NCBI GenBank assembly: GCA_029936935.1
Contig: JAPYRQ010000008.1
Span: forward strand, 1-41,236
Origin: Dehalococcoidia bacterium
GTDB lineage: Bacteria; Chloroflexota; Dehalococcoidia; Lucifugimonadales; UBA1127
Length of the DNA: 41,236 nt
Direction of reading: 5' to 3'
The position numbers and the translations under genes are program-made. This document shows, one piece after another, positions 17,703 through 25,687 of this stretch. The notes under the pieces were generated by a model. The model saw only the letters and a program-made list of their open reading frames with translations. It did not search any database and was not told the origin of the DNA. Within the stretch, counting starts at the first letter, position 1. Every line of letters begins with the position of its first letter.

Positions 17703-19256
17703 CTAGTGGCGTGACTTTGTTATGACCGTGTGGCATTCCCAAGTCGAGGAGGTGTCTGGAAAATCGGTGCGGTAGTGTGCCCCGCGACTCTCCTGACGTA
17801 GCAATGCCGATGTTGTCATCAGTCTACTCAGCGTCACCATGTTGGCAAGCTCATGGGTGGTTTGGTTGGTGCCCGCGGGTAGTTGGGTCTGCCATGCATC
17901 TAGAGTCCTTGCTGCATTATCCAAACCATCCAGGTCCCTTAAGATGCCCACGTTGTCCCACATGAGTTCTTGTAGGGATTCTTTGGTAGGTGGTCCGGCC
18001 TTAGAGTCAGTAGCCTTAGGCTCATCAAGTTCAACGACGCCCTCAGGCTTGGGGCCACTCCATCCGCCCTCTAAGGTACGTTGCACCAGCCGTTCTCCGA
18101 ACACCACCGTCTCCAGGAGAGAGTTGCTGGCGAGTCGATTGGCCCCATGAAGCCCAGTACCGGTAACCTCGCCGCATGCGTACAGACCCGGTAGCGTCGT
18201 CTCGCCCTCTGTGTTGGTAAGAACGCCCCCCATCATGTAGTGGGCTGCCGGCGATACCGGAATGGTGTCCACCGTGATGCCCAGGCCATGGGAGAGGCAT
18301 GTGTTATATATGCTGGGGAACCGTGTGGTCAACATCTCCGCCGGGAGGTGTGTTGCGTCAAGCACCACGTGATCGGCACCTGTTGCGTGCATCTCTGCCA
18401 GTAGAGAGCGTGAGACCACATCTCGCGGCGCCAGGTCTCCCTGAGGGTGGTAACGCTCCATGAACGGTTCACCGTTTGTGTTGCGAAGGATTGCCCCTTC
18501 ACCACGCATGGCCTCCGTTATCAGGAACGGTGGCGCGCCGGGGAGGCAAAGGGCTGTTGGGTGGAATTGGTAGAACTCCATGTCTATTACCGCTGCCCCC
18601 GCATTAAATGCCAGTGAGACACCATCGCCGGTCGTGACCTCCGGGTTGGTGGTGTATCGGTAGAGTCGACCGGCCCCGCCCGTCGCGAGGACGGTATACG
18701 TGCCGAAATATTCAGATTCTTTGCCGGTTCGACTATCCAGTCCGGCAACGCCGGTTACACGACCACCATCATCGTTCAGGAGTAGTCGGGTAGTAGTGAC
18801 GTATTCCTGGACGTGGATGCGCGACGAACGGGCCAGTGCAGCCAGCGTAAGTTCGATTTGAGCACCTGTGGCGTCACCGCCTGCGTGGAGCACTCGCGGC
18901 ATTCGATGAGCGGCCTCTCGACCTAAAGCGATTTCTCCGTTGGTGGTATCGAATAGGACGCCCAACCGTACCAATTCTGCAATCGCCCTAGGGCCTTGTT
19001 CGGCCAGGATGCGGGCAGCTTCCTCGTTACAAAGGCCAGCACCGGCGGCAAGGGTATCGTCAAGATGGTAGCGTGGCGAGTCTTCCGGCCCGACTGCCGC
19101 AGCGATGCCACCCTGGGCGTACTGGGTATTGCAGTCCTCAATGCTGCCCTTGGTGAGTATGAGGACTGTGCCGTGTTCCATCGCCAGCAGCGCCGTATAG
19201 AGCCCGGCAATGCCGCTGCCAATGATGATGTAGTCATAGTGTGGTTGTATTGTCAT
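17703..19256 (-). CDS. nadB: L-aspartate oxidase
   Basis: Flavoenzyme oxidising L-aspartate to iminoaspartate, first step of bacterial de novo NAD synthesis. The 517-aa product has the FAD-binding GSGIAGLYTALLA motif near residue 12, NTQYAQGGIAAAVGPEDSP, HDRAD-like helix regions, the catalytic segment EFYQFHPTAL, and GLYACGEVTGTGLHGANRLASNSLLE near residue 365; a C-terminal helical domain follows. This matches NadB rather than succinate dehydrogenase because it lies between nadA and nadC. The reverse-strand ATG at 19256 has no strong ribosome site. A dispersed hairpin element lies in the gap before it. Confidence 0.95.
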   Translation of the reverse strand: MTIQPHYDYIIIGSGIAGLYTALLAMEHGTVLILTKGSIEDCNTQYAQGGIAAAVGPEDSPRYHLDDTLAAGAGLCNEEAARILAEQGPRAIAELVRLGVLFDTTNGEIALGREAAHRMPRVLHAGGDATGAQIELTLAALARSSRIHVQEYVTTTRLLLNDDGGRVTGVAGLDSRTGKESEYFGTYTVLATGGAGRLYRYTTNPEVTTGDGVSLAFNAGAAVIDMEFYQFHPTALCLPGAPPFLITEAMRGEGAILRNTNGEPFMERYHPQGDLAPRDVVSRSLLAEMHATGADHVVLDATHLPAEMLTTRFPSIYNTCLSHGLGITVDTIPVSPAAHYMMGGVLTNTEGETTLPGLYACGEVTGTGLHGANRLASNSLLETVVFGERLVQRTLEGGWSGPKPEGVVELDEPKATDSKAGPPTKESLQELMWDNVGILRDLDGLDNAARTLDAWQTQLPAGTNQTTHELANMVTLSRLMTTSALLRQESRGAHYRTDFPDTSSTWECHTVITKSRH

Positions 19257-19274
19257 AACGTCGAATCGCTCTTT

Positions 19275-19314
19275 GGGTAACCGTCAGGCACACGGGTGCA
19301 AGGTTAACCCTGCA
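19275..19314 (+). repeat. Dispersed hairpin element, copy 11 (3' end of the VOC gene)
   Basis: GGGTAACCGTCAGG (19275-19288), CACAC, GGG, then the hairpin TGCAAGG-TTAA-CCCTGCA (19297-19314), with one A-C mismatch. The stop codon TAA of the VOC gene (19304-19306) is the hairpin loop, and the C-terminal Gln-Gly is encoded by the stem. Confidence 0.85.
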
Positions 19315-19777
19315 GGTTGACCTTGAAGGGTATCGGGCCGCGTAGTACGGGTTTGCCATCGGGCCACTGGTCTTTGGGCAGCTCGTACGTGACCTCAATC
19401 TCATTGCCGTCGGGGTCAAGGAAGTAGATGCCGAATGCGACGCCGTGTTCGCCGTAGCCGACGATAGTAACGTTGTGTTCTTTCAACTTACGGTGGAAGT
19501 TCTCAAGCTCCTCGATCGACTCCACTTGCCACGCCATGTGGTACATGCCCACGCGGTTCGACTGCGGGCCAGGTGCGTCGGGGCCAATCTCCTGGGTTGC
19601 CAGGTCATGGGTGGTTTCCTGGGCGTCCGTGCTGTAGAAAATCATGCCGGGGAACTCTGCGCTGATGTTGAGTCCCATGACTTCCGTGTAGAACTTCTTG
19701 GAACCCTGTGCGCTTCGCACCCGGATCACCAGGTGGGTCAATCGCTTGAGTTTCGTTTTTGTCGTCGTCATGGCCAC
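19304..19777 (-). CDS. VOC/glyoxalase family dioxygenase-like protein
   Basis: Vicinal-oxygen-chelate fold protein of 157 aa. It shows the two beta-alpha-beta-beta-beta modules: LTHLVIRVRSAQGSKKFYTEVMGL near residue 12 and MYHMAWQVESIEELENFH near residue 78, ending with GIYFLDPDGNEIEVTYE. Metal ligands His (HLVIRV, HMAWQV) and Glu (EIEVTYE) are in place, as in catechol dioxygenase-like members. It sits between nadA and nadB, an unusual position that may reflect a role with a NAD-pathway or related aromatic intermediate, but this is speculative. The stop lies inside a hairpin element. The substrate is unknown. Confidence 0.85.
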   Translation of the reverse strand: MAMTTTKTKLKRLTHLVIRVRSAQGSKKFYTEVMGLNISAEFPGMIFYSTDAQETTHDLATQEIGPDAPGPQSNRVGMYHMAWQVESIEELENFHRKLKEHNVTIVGYGEHGVAFGIYFLDPDGNEIEVTYELPKDQWPDGKPVLRGPIPFKVNLQG

Positions 19778-19831
19778 TCAACCTTTCGATATTCCTTGGA
19801 TCATTGGAAGTAAATTAAACAATGTCCTTGA

Positions 19832-19866
19832 GTAACCGCAGGAGACTAGGTGCAGGATAATCCTGC
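19832..19866 (+). repeat. Dispersed hairpin element, copy 12 (3' end of nadA)
   Basis: GTAACCGCAGG (19832-19842), AGACT, AGGT and the hairpin GCAGGA-TAA-TCCTGC (19852-19866). The nadA stop TAG (19866-19868) begins at the last base of the stem. Confidence 0.85.
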
Positions 19867-21089
19867 TAGGAGAGGGAGAGCATCCTGTCCAGCGCCACCT
19901 TGGCGTAGTGCGCCGTCTCCAATGTCACTGATACCTGATTGGGTACGCGACCCGCCAGGAGCTCGTCCGTCACCCACAGCAGGTACGCCGGGTGGATGCG
20001 ATACATCGTGGAGCAGGGGCAGACCACCGAGTCGAGGCAGAACACCGTCTTGTCGGGGTTCTCATGGGCTAGCCTACTGACCAGGTTGATCTCCGTGCCT
20101 ACGCCCCATACCGTGCCTGGAGCTGCTTCGCTAATCATCTTCACGATGAGCTCAGTCGAACCCACATAGTCGGCCTGCTGCACTGTTTCCAGCGGGCACT
20201 CAGGATGCACGATGACCTTCACGTCCGGGTACTCCTGCCGTGCAGTGGCAATCTGGTCAGACGTGAAACGGGTGTGCACAGAGCAGTGGCCCTTCCACAG
20301 GATCACCTTGGAGCGTTTCAGCGCCTCAGCTGTGTTACCGCCCAGGGGCTGGAAGGGGTTCCACAGGAGCATCTCATCAAGGGGGATGCCCATCTTGAAT
20401 CCAGTGTTGCGACCAAGGTGCTGGTCAGGTAAAAACAGGACGCGTTTGCCCTGTTGAAACGCCCAGTCGACGACTTTGTCAGCGTTGGACGACGTGCAAA
20501 CCGCTCCGCCGTTTTCGCCGACTAGGGCTTTGATGTCGGCCGTGGAGTTCATATACGTCACGGGGATAACGGAGCCTGTGCCCAACGTGGACATCAGGTC
20601 ATCCCAGCAGTCGAGCGCGTCGTCGGTGGGGGCCATGTCCGCCATGGAGCAGCCAGCGTTGATGTTGGGCAACACCACCTTCTGGTGTTGGCCGCCCAAC
20701 ACTGCTGCCGTCTCTGCCATGAAGTGAACGCCGCAGAAGATAATGAACTCGGAGTCTTGCTGTTCAGCCGCGTACTGAGAGAGTTTGAGTGAGTCTCCGC
20801 GGAAGTCCGCGAACTGAATGATGTCCTCGCGCTGGTAGTGGTGGCCCAGGATGACCGCCCTGCTGCCCAGCTGCGCCTTGTTAGCTTCGATTCGAATCGT
20901 CAGCTCTTCGGGTGACATGTTGACGTAGTTAGCGGGGAGCTTTTGCCAACGAACGCCGGCGTTAAACTCCTCGGCAAGAGACTTGGTCTCCAACGGCTCC
21001 ACCTGACAGAAGGCGGATTGCTCCAACTCCGTCAGAGGCACCCGTGGGTTGTGCAATTTTGCTTCAACTATTGAAAGGTTGACGGCCAT
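19866..21089 (-). CDS. nadA: Quinolinate synthase
   Basis: Iron-sulfur enzyme condensing iminoaspartate with dihydroxyacetone phosphate to quinolinate. The 407-aa product has an N-terminal extension of about 60 residues before the conserved core. AVILGHHYQREDIIQFADFRGDS (about 78-100), FCGVHFMAETA with Cys119, SVVCPCSTMYRIHP and HPECP supply the three cluster cysteines. The length is within the long-form NadA group. It leads the nadA-VOC-nadB-MBL-nadC block, 16 bases from the miaB stop, so miaB and nadA may share a transcript. Confidence 0.96.
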   Translation of the reverse strand: MAVNLSIVEAKLHNPRVPLTELEQSAFCQVEPLETKSLAEEFNAGVRWQKLPANYVNMSPEELTIRIEANKAQLGSRAVILGHHYQREDIIQFADFRGDSLKLSQYAAEQQDSEFIIFCGVHFMAETAAVLGGQHQKVVLPNINAGCSMADMAPTDDALDCWDDLMSTLGTGSVIPVTYMNSTADIKALVGENGGAVCTSSNADKVVDWAFQQGKRVLFLPDQHLGRNTGFKMGIPLDEMLLWNPFQPLGGNTAEALKRSKVILWKGHCSVHTRFTSDQIATARQEYPDVKVIVHPECPLETVQQADYVGSTELIVKMISEAAPGTVWGVGTEINLVSRLAHENPDKTVFCLDSVVCPCSTMYRIHPAYLLWVTDELLAGRVPNQVSVTLETAHYAKVALDRMLSLS

Positions 21090-21105
21090 ATCGCTCCTTC
21101 AGAAC

Positions 21106-22461
21106 CTAGTCCATCACCGGTACGCCCTGGAGTGACCAGGGTGCTGTTTCTGTGATTTTGACCTGGGTCATGCGACCGTGAAAATCCCTGTCGTCTTCAA
21201 AGAAGACTAGTTTGTCTGTGCGGGTGCGGCCCTTCCATTTGCCGTTGCCCTGGCCTTCCACCAACACTTCAACCGTCTCATCCAGTAGTGCTGCGTTGAT
21301 GCCTGTGGCTATCTGTTCCTGGAGGGCATCGACTGCCATCAACCGGCGCTTCTTCTCTTCCTGAGGAACATCGTCGACGAGGGTTCGGTCAGCAATCGTT
21401 CCAGTACGTGTCGAGTATTGGGCAACGTGTACTTTGTCGAAACGCGTCGCCTCCAGTAGGTCGTAGCTGGCCTGGAACGCAGCATTGCTCTCGCCGCAGA
21501 ACCCCACAATGAGATCCGTGCTCATGGCCACGCCGGGCACGGTGCTGCGGATTTTTTCAATGATGCGGAGGTAATGGTCAGTGGTGTAGGGACGGCGCAT
21601 GGCGGTAAGAACGTCGTCATCGCCAGCCTGGATAGGTAGGTTGATGTGTTCACACACCTTGGGCAACTCCGCCACGGCGTTGATAATCTTGTCGCTCATG
21701 TGCAGCGGATGCGAAGTCAGGAACCGGATGCGTTCAAGCCCCTGTACCTCTTGTAGTCCGTAAAGGAGGTCGGCAAGATCGCCCTCGCCTGGTACGTCCA
21801 GTCCATAGGCGTCCACTGTCTGGCCCAGAAGCGTAACTTCTCGTACGCCTCGGGCAGCAAGTAACTCAGCCTCGTGCACGATTTCCTGTAGGGGCCTGCT
21901 GGCCTGCCTACCTCGTCGATAGGGGATGATGCAGAAGCTGCAGAAATAATCGCAGCCCTGGATGATGGGGATAAAGCTTGTTACGTCTGCGTTGATGTCA
22001 GAGAGGTTGCTCAGGCAGCCCTCGGGATCGATGCCAAGACGCTCGCCAAGGAGGTTGATCAGCGGCTCGTACTGCTGGGGTTGCATGAACACATCAACGT
22101 GCTTGAATCGTTTGGCCAGTTCTTCCGTCTTCGGCCCTACCATGCAGCCCATGAGCGCAACGATTTTGTTAGGGTTGTTTGCTTTGATTGGTTTCAGCAT
22201 GCCAATGGTGCCTGTGACCTTGTCCTCCGCGCTTTGGCGGACAACGCAGGAGTTGAGAACGACAACATCTGCATTCTTTATGGAGGATGCTTCTGAGAGC
22301 CCCATCTGTTGGAGGGCGCTACCCAGGCGGTCTGAGTCTGCCGTGTTCATTTGGCAGCCGATGGTCCAGATGAAGTAGTTGCGAGGCACAGCATTTCGCT
22401 CAGCGGCCGTCTCCGACTGCTGGGTAAAGCTTGCCCCCCAATGTAGTTCCTGGATTGCCAT
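21106..22461 (-). CDS. miaB: tRNA-2-methylthio-N6-dimethylallyladenosine synthase MiaB
   Basis: Radical SAM methylthiotransferase modifying A37 of tRNAs that read UNN codons. From ATG 22461 it is 451 aa; a GTG two codons earlier is equally possible. The N-terminal UPF0004 domain contains IWTIGCQMNTADSDRL and LNSCVVRQSAEDK with its cluster cysteines; the radical SAM motif is CDYFCSFCIIPYRRGRQASR; the C-terminal TRAM domain follows (ETVEVLVEGQGNGKWKGRTRTDK). The GRQASR context indicates MiaB rather than MtaB or RimO. It is immediately downstream of a tRNA-Ser gene on the same strand. Confidence 0.93.
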   Translation of the reverse strand: MAIQELHWGASFTQQSETAAERNAVPRNYFIWTIGCQMNTADSDRLGSALQQMGLSEASSIKNADVVVLNSCVVRQSAEDKVTGTIGMLKPIKANNPNKIVALMGCMVGPKTEELAKRFKHVDVFMQPQQYEPLINLLGERLGIDPEGCLSNLSDINADVTSFIPIIQGCDYFCSFCIIPYRRGRQASRPLQEIVHEAELLAARGVREVTLLGQTVDAYGLDVPGEGDLADLLYGLQEVQGLERIRFLTSHPLHMSDKIINAVAELPKVCEHINLPIQAGDDDVLTAMRRPYTTDHYLRIIEKIRSTVPGVAMSTDLIVGFCGESNAAFQASYDLLEATRFDKVHVAQYSTRTGTIADRTLVDDVPQEEKKRRLMAVDALQEQIATGINAALLDETVEVLVEGQGNGKWKGRTRTDKLVFFEDDRDFHGRMTQVKITETAPWSLQGVPVMD

Positions 22462-22490
22462 CAGCACTGCCTAGAGAGGATTTGAATGAG

Positions 22491-22582
22491 TGGCGGAGGG
22501 ACAGGGATTCGAACCCTGGAGAAGCCGTTAAGCCTCTAAGCGCTTAGCAGGCGCCCGCACTAGACCACTATGCGATCCCTCC
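22491..22582 (-). tRNA. tRNA-Ser (anticodon GCU)
   Basis: On the reverse strand the acceptor arm GGAGGGA (22576-22582) pairs with TCCCTCC (22495-22501), followed by discriminator G and an encoded CCA (22491-22493). The anticodon loop CTGCTAA sits on a GGCGC/GCGCT stem, giving anticodon GCU for serine AGC/AGU codons. A long variable arm, typical of serine tRNAs, precedes the T-arm CAGGGTTCGAATCCCTG. Length is 92 bases with CCA. Confidence 0.95.
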
Positions 22583-22871
22583 GCGTTGTACCTGAACATA
22601 TCTATCGTATCAAGGGGTCATAGATAGGACAATACGAAAATCGGCGCTATTTTGAAGCTGATATTGTGATTAATTGCACAATTAAGCTAATAAAAAGTGA
22701 CATTCTTAGTCGCTAATAATCGATTATTTCACAATAACCGCTCGCAAACGAAGCACCTCCCCTGCTTCATAAAACTTTCACTCAGCGGTATCTCTGTTAA
22801 GAACCTCCAGCGAGTATGGGTCTAGGGCTCGCCCTAGTGGTACACTGGCGCCACCTCGAGGGGAGACACCA
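22583..22871. other. AT-rich intergenic region with perfect palindromes
   Basis: The region between the tRNA-Ser and the MFS gene is much more AT-rich than its surroundings. It holds TTAATTG-CA-CAATTAA (22670-22685), a perfect 14-base palindrome AATAATCGATTATT (22715-22728), and a hairpin element at 22803-22837. I see no coding sequence. It probably contains divergent control sites for the tRNA/miaB run and the MFS gene. Confidence 0.5.
22803..22837 (+). repeat. Dispersed hairpin element, copy 13 (upstream of MFS)
   Basis: AACCTCCAG (22802-22810), CGAGTAT, GGGT and the hairpin CTAGGGC-TC-GCCCTAG (22822-22837). It is one of the few copies found upstream rather than at the 3' end of a gene. 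Confidence 0.7.
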
Positions 22872-24164
22872 GTGCCCGACGACACAACATCGCAGACCCG
22901 CAGCCCACGCATCTTTCACGGCTGGTATATCGTGGGCATCGCTGTTACCTCGTCGATGCTCCTGTCCGGGTTCCAGACCTACGCCTTCAGCTTCTTCTTC
23001 AAGCCAATGAGTGAAGACCTTGATATCAGTCGCAGCGCCCTCTCAGCTGTGTTCCTGATCCGCGCAGTCATCATGGGCTTCCTTGCGCTACCCATCGGTA
23101 TGGCAGTTGACCGTTACGGGCCGCGCGCATTGGTCACCATCGGTATCCTCATCGGTGGCCTTGCTACGATGGGCATGGCATGGGTGAGCGGCCTGCTGAG
23201 CTTCTACCTGGTCTTCGGCGTCATCCGCGCCTTCTCTCTGACTCTGTCCGGCGCTGAAGTCACAACTACCGTGGTAGCAAAATGGTTCATCCATTATAGG
23301 GCGAGGGCTCTGGCGATCTCTGCCATCGGCGTCCCCTTGGCCGGTGTGCTGCTGGCACCGCTGGCGGCACTGCTGATCAACCTCTACGGCTGGCGGAACT
23401 CCTTCATCATCTTCGGCGCAGCTACCCTGGTCATTCTTGTGGTGCCTGCCTGGCTGAAGATGCGTCGAATGCCGGAGGATATCGGCCTTCATCCTGATGG
23501 CCGCACGCCCGAGGAGGTTGAAACGCGAGCAGTCGCGTCTGGCGTCACCGTCGTTCCTGAACGTAACTGGACCATGGGCGAAGCTGTCCGCACTCCCGCG
23601 CTGTGGCTGATAACCATCAGCCTGAACCTCACCATCTTCATGACTTCCAGCATCACTCTCCATCAGGTTCCCTACATGTCCGATAAGGGGTTCTCCGCCA
23701 CGATAGCGGCATCAGCGGTGATACTCATGACGTTCATGGCTGTGATGGCCAAGTTCTTCTGGGGGTACATGGCGGAGCGTTACCCCTTCCGCTACTGCAT
23801 GTTTGCCAGCCAGCTCTCCGATGCTGTGGGCATTACGCTGCTGCTGACCGCATCCACCAACTTCGGCATACTGGCGTACGCGTTCACCATGGGCATCGGA
23901 CGGAGCGAGGGGTTGTGGAACGCCCACGCGTACTCAACGTACTTCGGCAGGCGGTTCCTTGGAAGTACCAGGGGCATCGTGGCGCCGATTCGAATCCTTG
24001 CGAGTGGCGGCGGGCCCCTTGTCACTGGCCTGTTCTTTGATGCCAACGGCGACTACGTGATTATCTTCCGCATCTTCATCGGCGTGACGCTGCTAGGGGC
24101 TGTCTGTTCGTTGCTGGCAACACCACCCAAGGTGAAAGAGCCTGTGGAGTCTGAGGCTTCCTAA
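22872..24164 (+). CDS. MFS transporter (oxalate/formate or monocarboxylate type)
   Basis: Twelve-helix major facilitator transporter of the oxalate:formate/monocarboxylate (MCT-like) branch, 430 aa. The N-terminus has FHGWYIVGIAVTSSMLL, then the GMAVDRYGPR loop motif between helices 2 and 3. A central cytoplasmic loop (about 198-235) contains RMPEDIGLHPDGR, typical of this branch, and a second half-repeat follows. It probably moves small carboxylates, which fits the catabolic genes elsewhere in the window, but the substrate is not deducible. GGGGAGACACC precedes the GTG start at 22872. Confidence 0.88.
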   Translation: MPDDTTSQTRSPRIFHGWYIVGIAVTSSMLLSGFQTYAFSFFFKPMSEDLDISRSALSAVFLIRAVIMGFLALPIGMAVDRYGPRALVTIGILIGGLATMGMAWVSGLLSFYLVFGVIRAFSLTLSGAEVTTTVVAKWFIHYRARALAISAIGVPLAGVLLAPLAALLINLYGWRNSFIIFGAATLVILVVPAWLKMRRMPEDIGLHPDGRTPEEVETRAVASGVTVVPERNWTMGEAVRTPALWLITISLNLTIFMTSSITLHQVPYMSDKGFSATIAASAVILMTFMAVMAKFFWGYMAERYPFRYCMFASQLSDAVGITLLLTASTNFGILAYAFTMGIGRSEGLWNAHAYSTYFGRRFLGSTRGIVAPIRILASGGGPLVTGLFFDANGDYVIIFRIFIGVTLLGAVCSLLATPPKVKEPVESEAS

Positions 24165-24170
24165 TTAGCC

Positions 24171-24824
24171 TTACCCCGTTGGCGTAGATATCCACACCAG
24201 GATACCGAACAGGACGATGAGCCCTTCAGCCCTCTGTATTGGCGCCGTGCGTAGCTCCTCGCCGTATCGCGTGACCCAGTATGCGTTAAGCGCGCCCTGG
24301 TTCCATACGATGATGGTGGTGGTCAGCGTCATTACCATGATTCCCAGGAGAAGAACCACGCCGGGGTTGAGAGTGTAGAAGGACGTTAGCGCCAATCCGA
24401 AGGCCGCAAGACCTAGCGCAACGACCGTTCCTGCGTTCAAAGTCGTAGGGACGCCTGCCCTGGTTGCCAGCTCCTGGATGATGGTTGAGTGGCGATGCAG
24501 CCTGAACATCTGGTAGAAGGGCACAGCCCAGGTGAGGGCGTGCCATACGGGAAAATGCTGTTCGTCGGTCTCTTTATCAAGTTGTTTCCAGGTGATGTAG
24601 AGCCAATAGAACATGTACAACCCGCCGGAAAGAATACTGGCAATAATCAGCCTGTTGGCCTCAAATCGAAGAAGGAGATCGGGCTGGACTTTCAACTCCT
24701 CGAGTTTTGCCATCGACTCCGGCGATACTTCGTCAAAGGCGGTGTGCCCGCACTGTCGGCAGAATCGGGAAGCAGCAGGACCTACCTCGCCGCATCGCGC
24801 ACATTTTTTGTAGTCGTTCGTCAT
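24171..24824 (-). CDS. Zinc-ribbon membrane protein (DUF4234-like)
   Basis: A 217-aa membrane protein. Its N-terminus has a short zinc ribbon made of CARCG and CRQCG (residues 8-26), followed by a linker and about four membrane helices (SILSGGLYMFYWLYI, HALTWAVPFYQMF, a helix around 130-170, and VLFGILVWI). The GLYMFYWLYITWKQLD segment resembles the DUF4234 motif. The function is unknown. AGGATATGC provides a plausible ribosome site. It converges with the MFS gene, whose stop is 6 bases away. Confidence 0.75.
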   Translation of the reverse strand: MTNDYKKCARCGEVGPAASRFCRQCGHTAFDEVSPESMAKLEELKVQPDLLLRFEANRLIIASILSGGLYMFYWLYITWKQLDKETDEQHFPVWHALTWAVPFYQMFRLHRHSTIIQELATRAGVPTTLNAGTVVALGLAAFGLALTSFYTLNPGVVLLLGIMVMTLTTTIIVWNQGALNAYWVTRYGEELRTAPIQRAEGLIVLFGILVWISTPTG

Positions 24825-24883
24825 AGCATATCCTCCCGTTCATCCCGAGACTGGCGAAGGACGGGAGTCAATAACCTCACTTT

Positions 24884-24920
24884 GGACCCGTCAGGGAATT
24901 TGGGTGTGGGCTGCGCCCAC
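24884..24920 (+). repeat. Dispersed hairpin element, copy 14 (3' end of moaE)
   Basis: GGACCCGTCAGG (24884-24895), GAATTT, GGGT and the hairpin GTGGGC-TGC-GCCCAC (24906-24920). The TGA that stops moaE (24891-24893) is the complement of the TCA in the conserved GTCAGG arm. Confidence 0.75.
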
Positions 24921-25325
24921 CCAGACAGAACCATCTTCAAAGAACTCTTTTTTCCAGATGGGGACGATCTCCTTGATGCGGTCCACTACGTACATCGCGA
25001 TAGCGAAGGCTTCTGCTCGATGGGGCGCGGCGACTGCGACAATCAGGCTTGCTTCACCCAACTCCAGCCTGCCGATGCGGTGCGCCACAGCCATGTCCGT
25101 GATGCCCCAGCGTTCCTGCACCTCGTCAAATATCTGCAGGAAGGTCTTCTCAGCCATCTCCGGGTAGGCCTCGTACTCCAGACGCACTACCGTCCGACCG
25201 CCTGTCTCGTCGCGAGTTGTGCCCTCGAACGTGACCACGCCGCCGTTGGCGTTACTCTTTACCAACGCCGTTACCGACGCTGCATCAAGCGGTTCTTCTG
25301 TTATGAGGATTCGTTCTGTTTCCAT
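24891..25325 (-). CDS. moaE: Molybdopterin synthase catalytic subunit MoaE
   Basis: Large subunit of molybdopterin synthase, which transfers sulfur from the MoaD thiocarboxylate to precursor Z. The 144-aa product contains GGVVTFEGTTRDETGGRTVVRLEYEAYPEMAEK near residues 29-60, HRIGRLELGEASLIVAVAAPHR, and KEIVPIWKKEFFEDGSVWVG near the end, with the catalytic lysines. The final residues (AAHTQIP) and the TGA are encoded by a hairpin element. It starts 21 bases after the moaD stop, and a second element copy fills that gap. Confidence 0.94.
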   Translation of the reverse strand: METERILITEEPLDAASVTALVKSNANGGVVTFEGTTRDETGGRTVVRLEYEAYPEMAEKTFLQIFDEVQERWGITDMAVAHRIGRLELGEASLIVAVAAPHRAEAFAIAMYVVDRIKEIVPIWKKEFFEDGSVWVGAAHTQIP

Positions 25326-25338
25326 GATGTCTCTCTTA

Positions 25339-25374
25339 GGTAACCGTCAGGAGCTTGATGTGGGCTCAGCCCAC
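25339..25374 (+). repeat. Dispersed hairpin element, copy 15 (3' end of moaD)
   Basis: GGTAACCGTCAGG (25339-25351), AGCTT and the hairpin GTGGGC-TCA-GCCCAC (25360-25374). The hairpin and arm encode the last eight residues of moaD and its TGA stop (25347-25349). Confidence 0.85.
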
Positions 25375-25634
25375 CCGCCGGATACAGGGGGGATCAGGGC
25401 GATCTCATCGTTTGGCTCAAGGACGTAGTCGCGTTCCGTGTATTCCTGGTTCACGGCCACCATCGTCGTGGGCATAAGAGGCAATGTGGACGGGTGAAGC
25501 TCGCCCAGCGATGTCAGTGCATCCGCAACGGTTGAGCCTGATTGCAGCGTGACTTCAATGCATTCCTGGCCGACCCGTTCGCGGTAGATCGCGAAGAGCC
25601 GAAGAGTGACTGTAACTCCGTCCGATGATGCCAT
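25347..25634 (-). CDS. moaD: Molybdopterin synthase sulfur carrier subunit MoaD, C-terminally extended
   Basis: Ubiquitin-fold sulfur carrier; its C-terminal Gly-Gly is adenylated by MoeB and carries the thiocarboxylate used by MoaE. From ATG 25634 it is 95 aa, with the beta-grasp core (VTVTLRLFAIYRERVG) and the conserved tail ALIPPVSGG. Unlike standard MoaD, the protein does not end at GG: eight more residues (WAEPTSSS) follow, encoded by a dispersed hairpin element. A frame starting at 25670 is longer, but TATAAT (25641-25646) lies only six bases before ATG 25634, and no ribosome site is seen, suggesting a leaderless start. It is cotranscribed with moaE. Function requires removal of the tail, or it is impaired. 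Confidence 0.88.
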   Translation of the reverse strand: MASSDGVTVTLRLFAIYRERVGQECIEVTLQSGSTVADALTSLGELHPSTLPLMPTTMVAVNQEYTERDYVLEPNDEIALIPPVSGGWAEPTSSS

Positions 25635-25640
25635 GTGCCG

Positions 25641-25646
25641 ATTATA
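25641..25646 (-). promoter_or_regulatory. Candidate leaderless -10 box of moaD
   Basis: On the reverse strand TATAAT is followed by six bases and then the ATG at 25634, so transcription would start at or next to the A of ATG. No Shine-Dalgarno sequence is visible and the -35 region is weak. Confidence 0.45.
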
Positions 25647-25687
25647 CCCGGCACCACCGAACGGAGCCATATGTTTCGATGAAGGAG

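Noticed and set aside
21124-21142. CCCTGG/CCAGGG inverted repeat at the miaB 3' end
   Set aside because: The arm order is opposite to the dispersed element, it lies in conserved TRAM-domain coding sequence, and no conserved arm is present.
24489-25343. A 284-codon plus-strand frame
   Set aside because: Antisense to the zinc-ribbon membrane gene and moaE; no recognisable domain.
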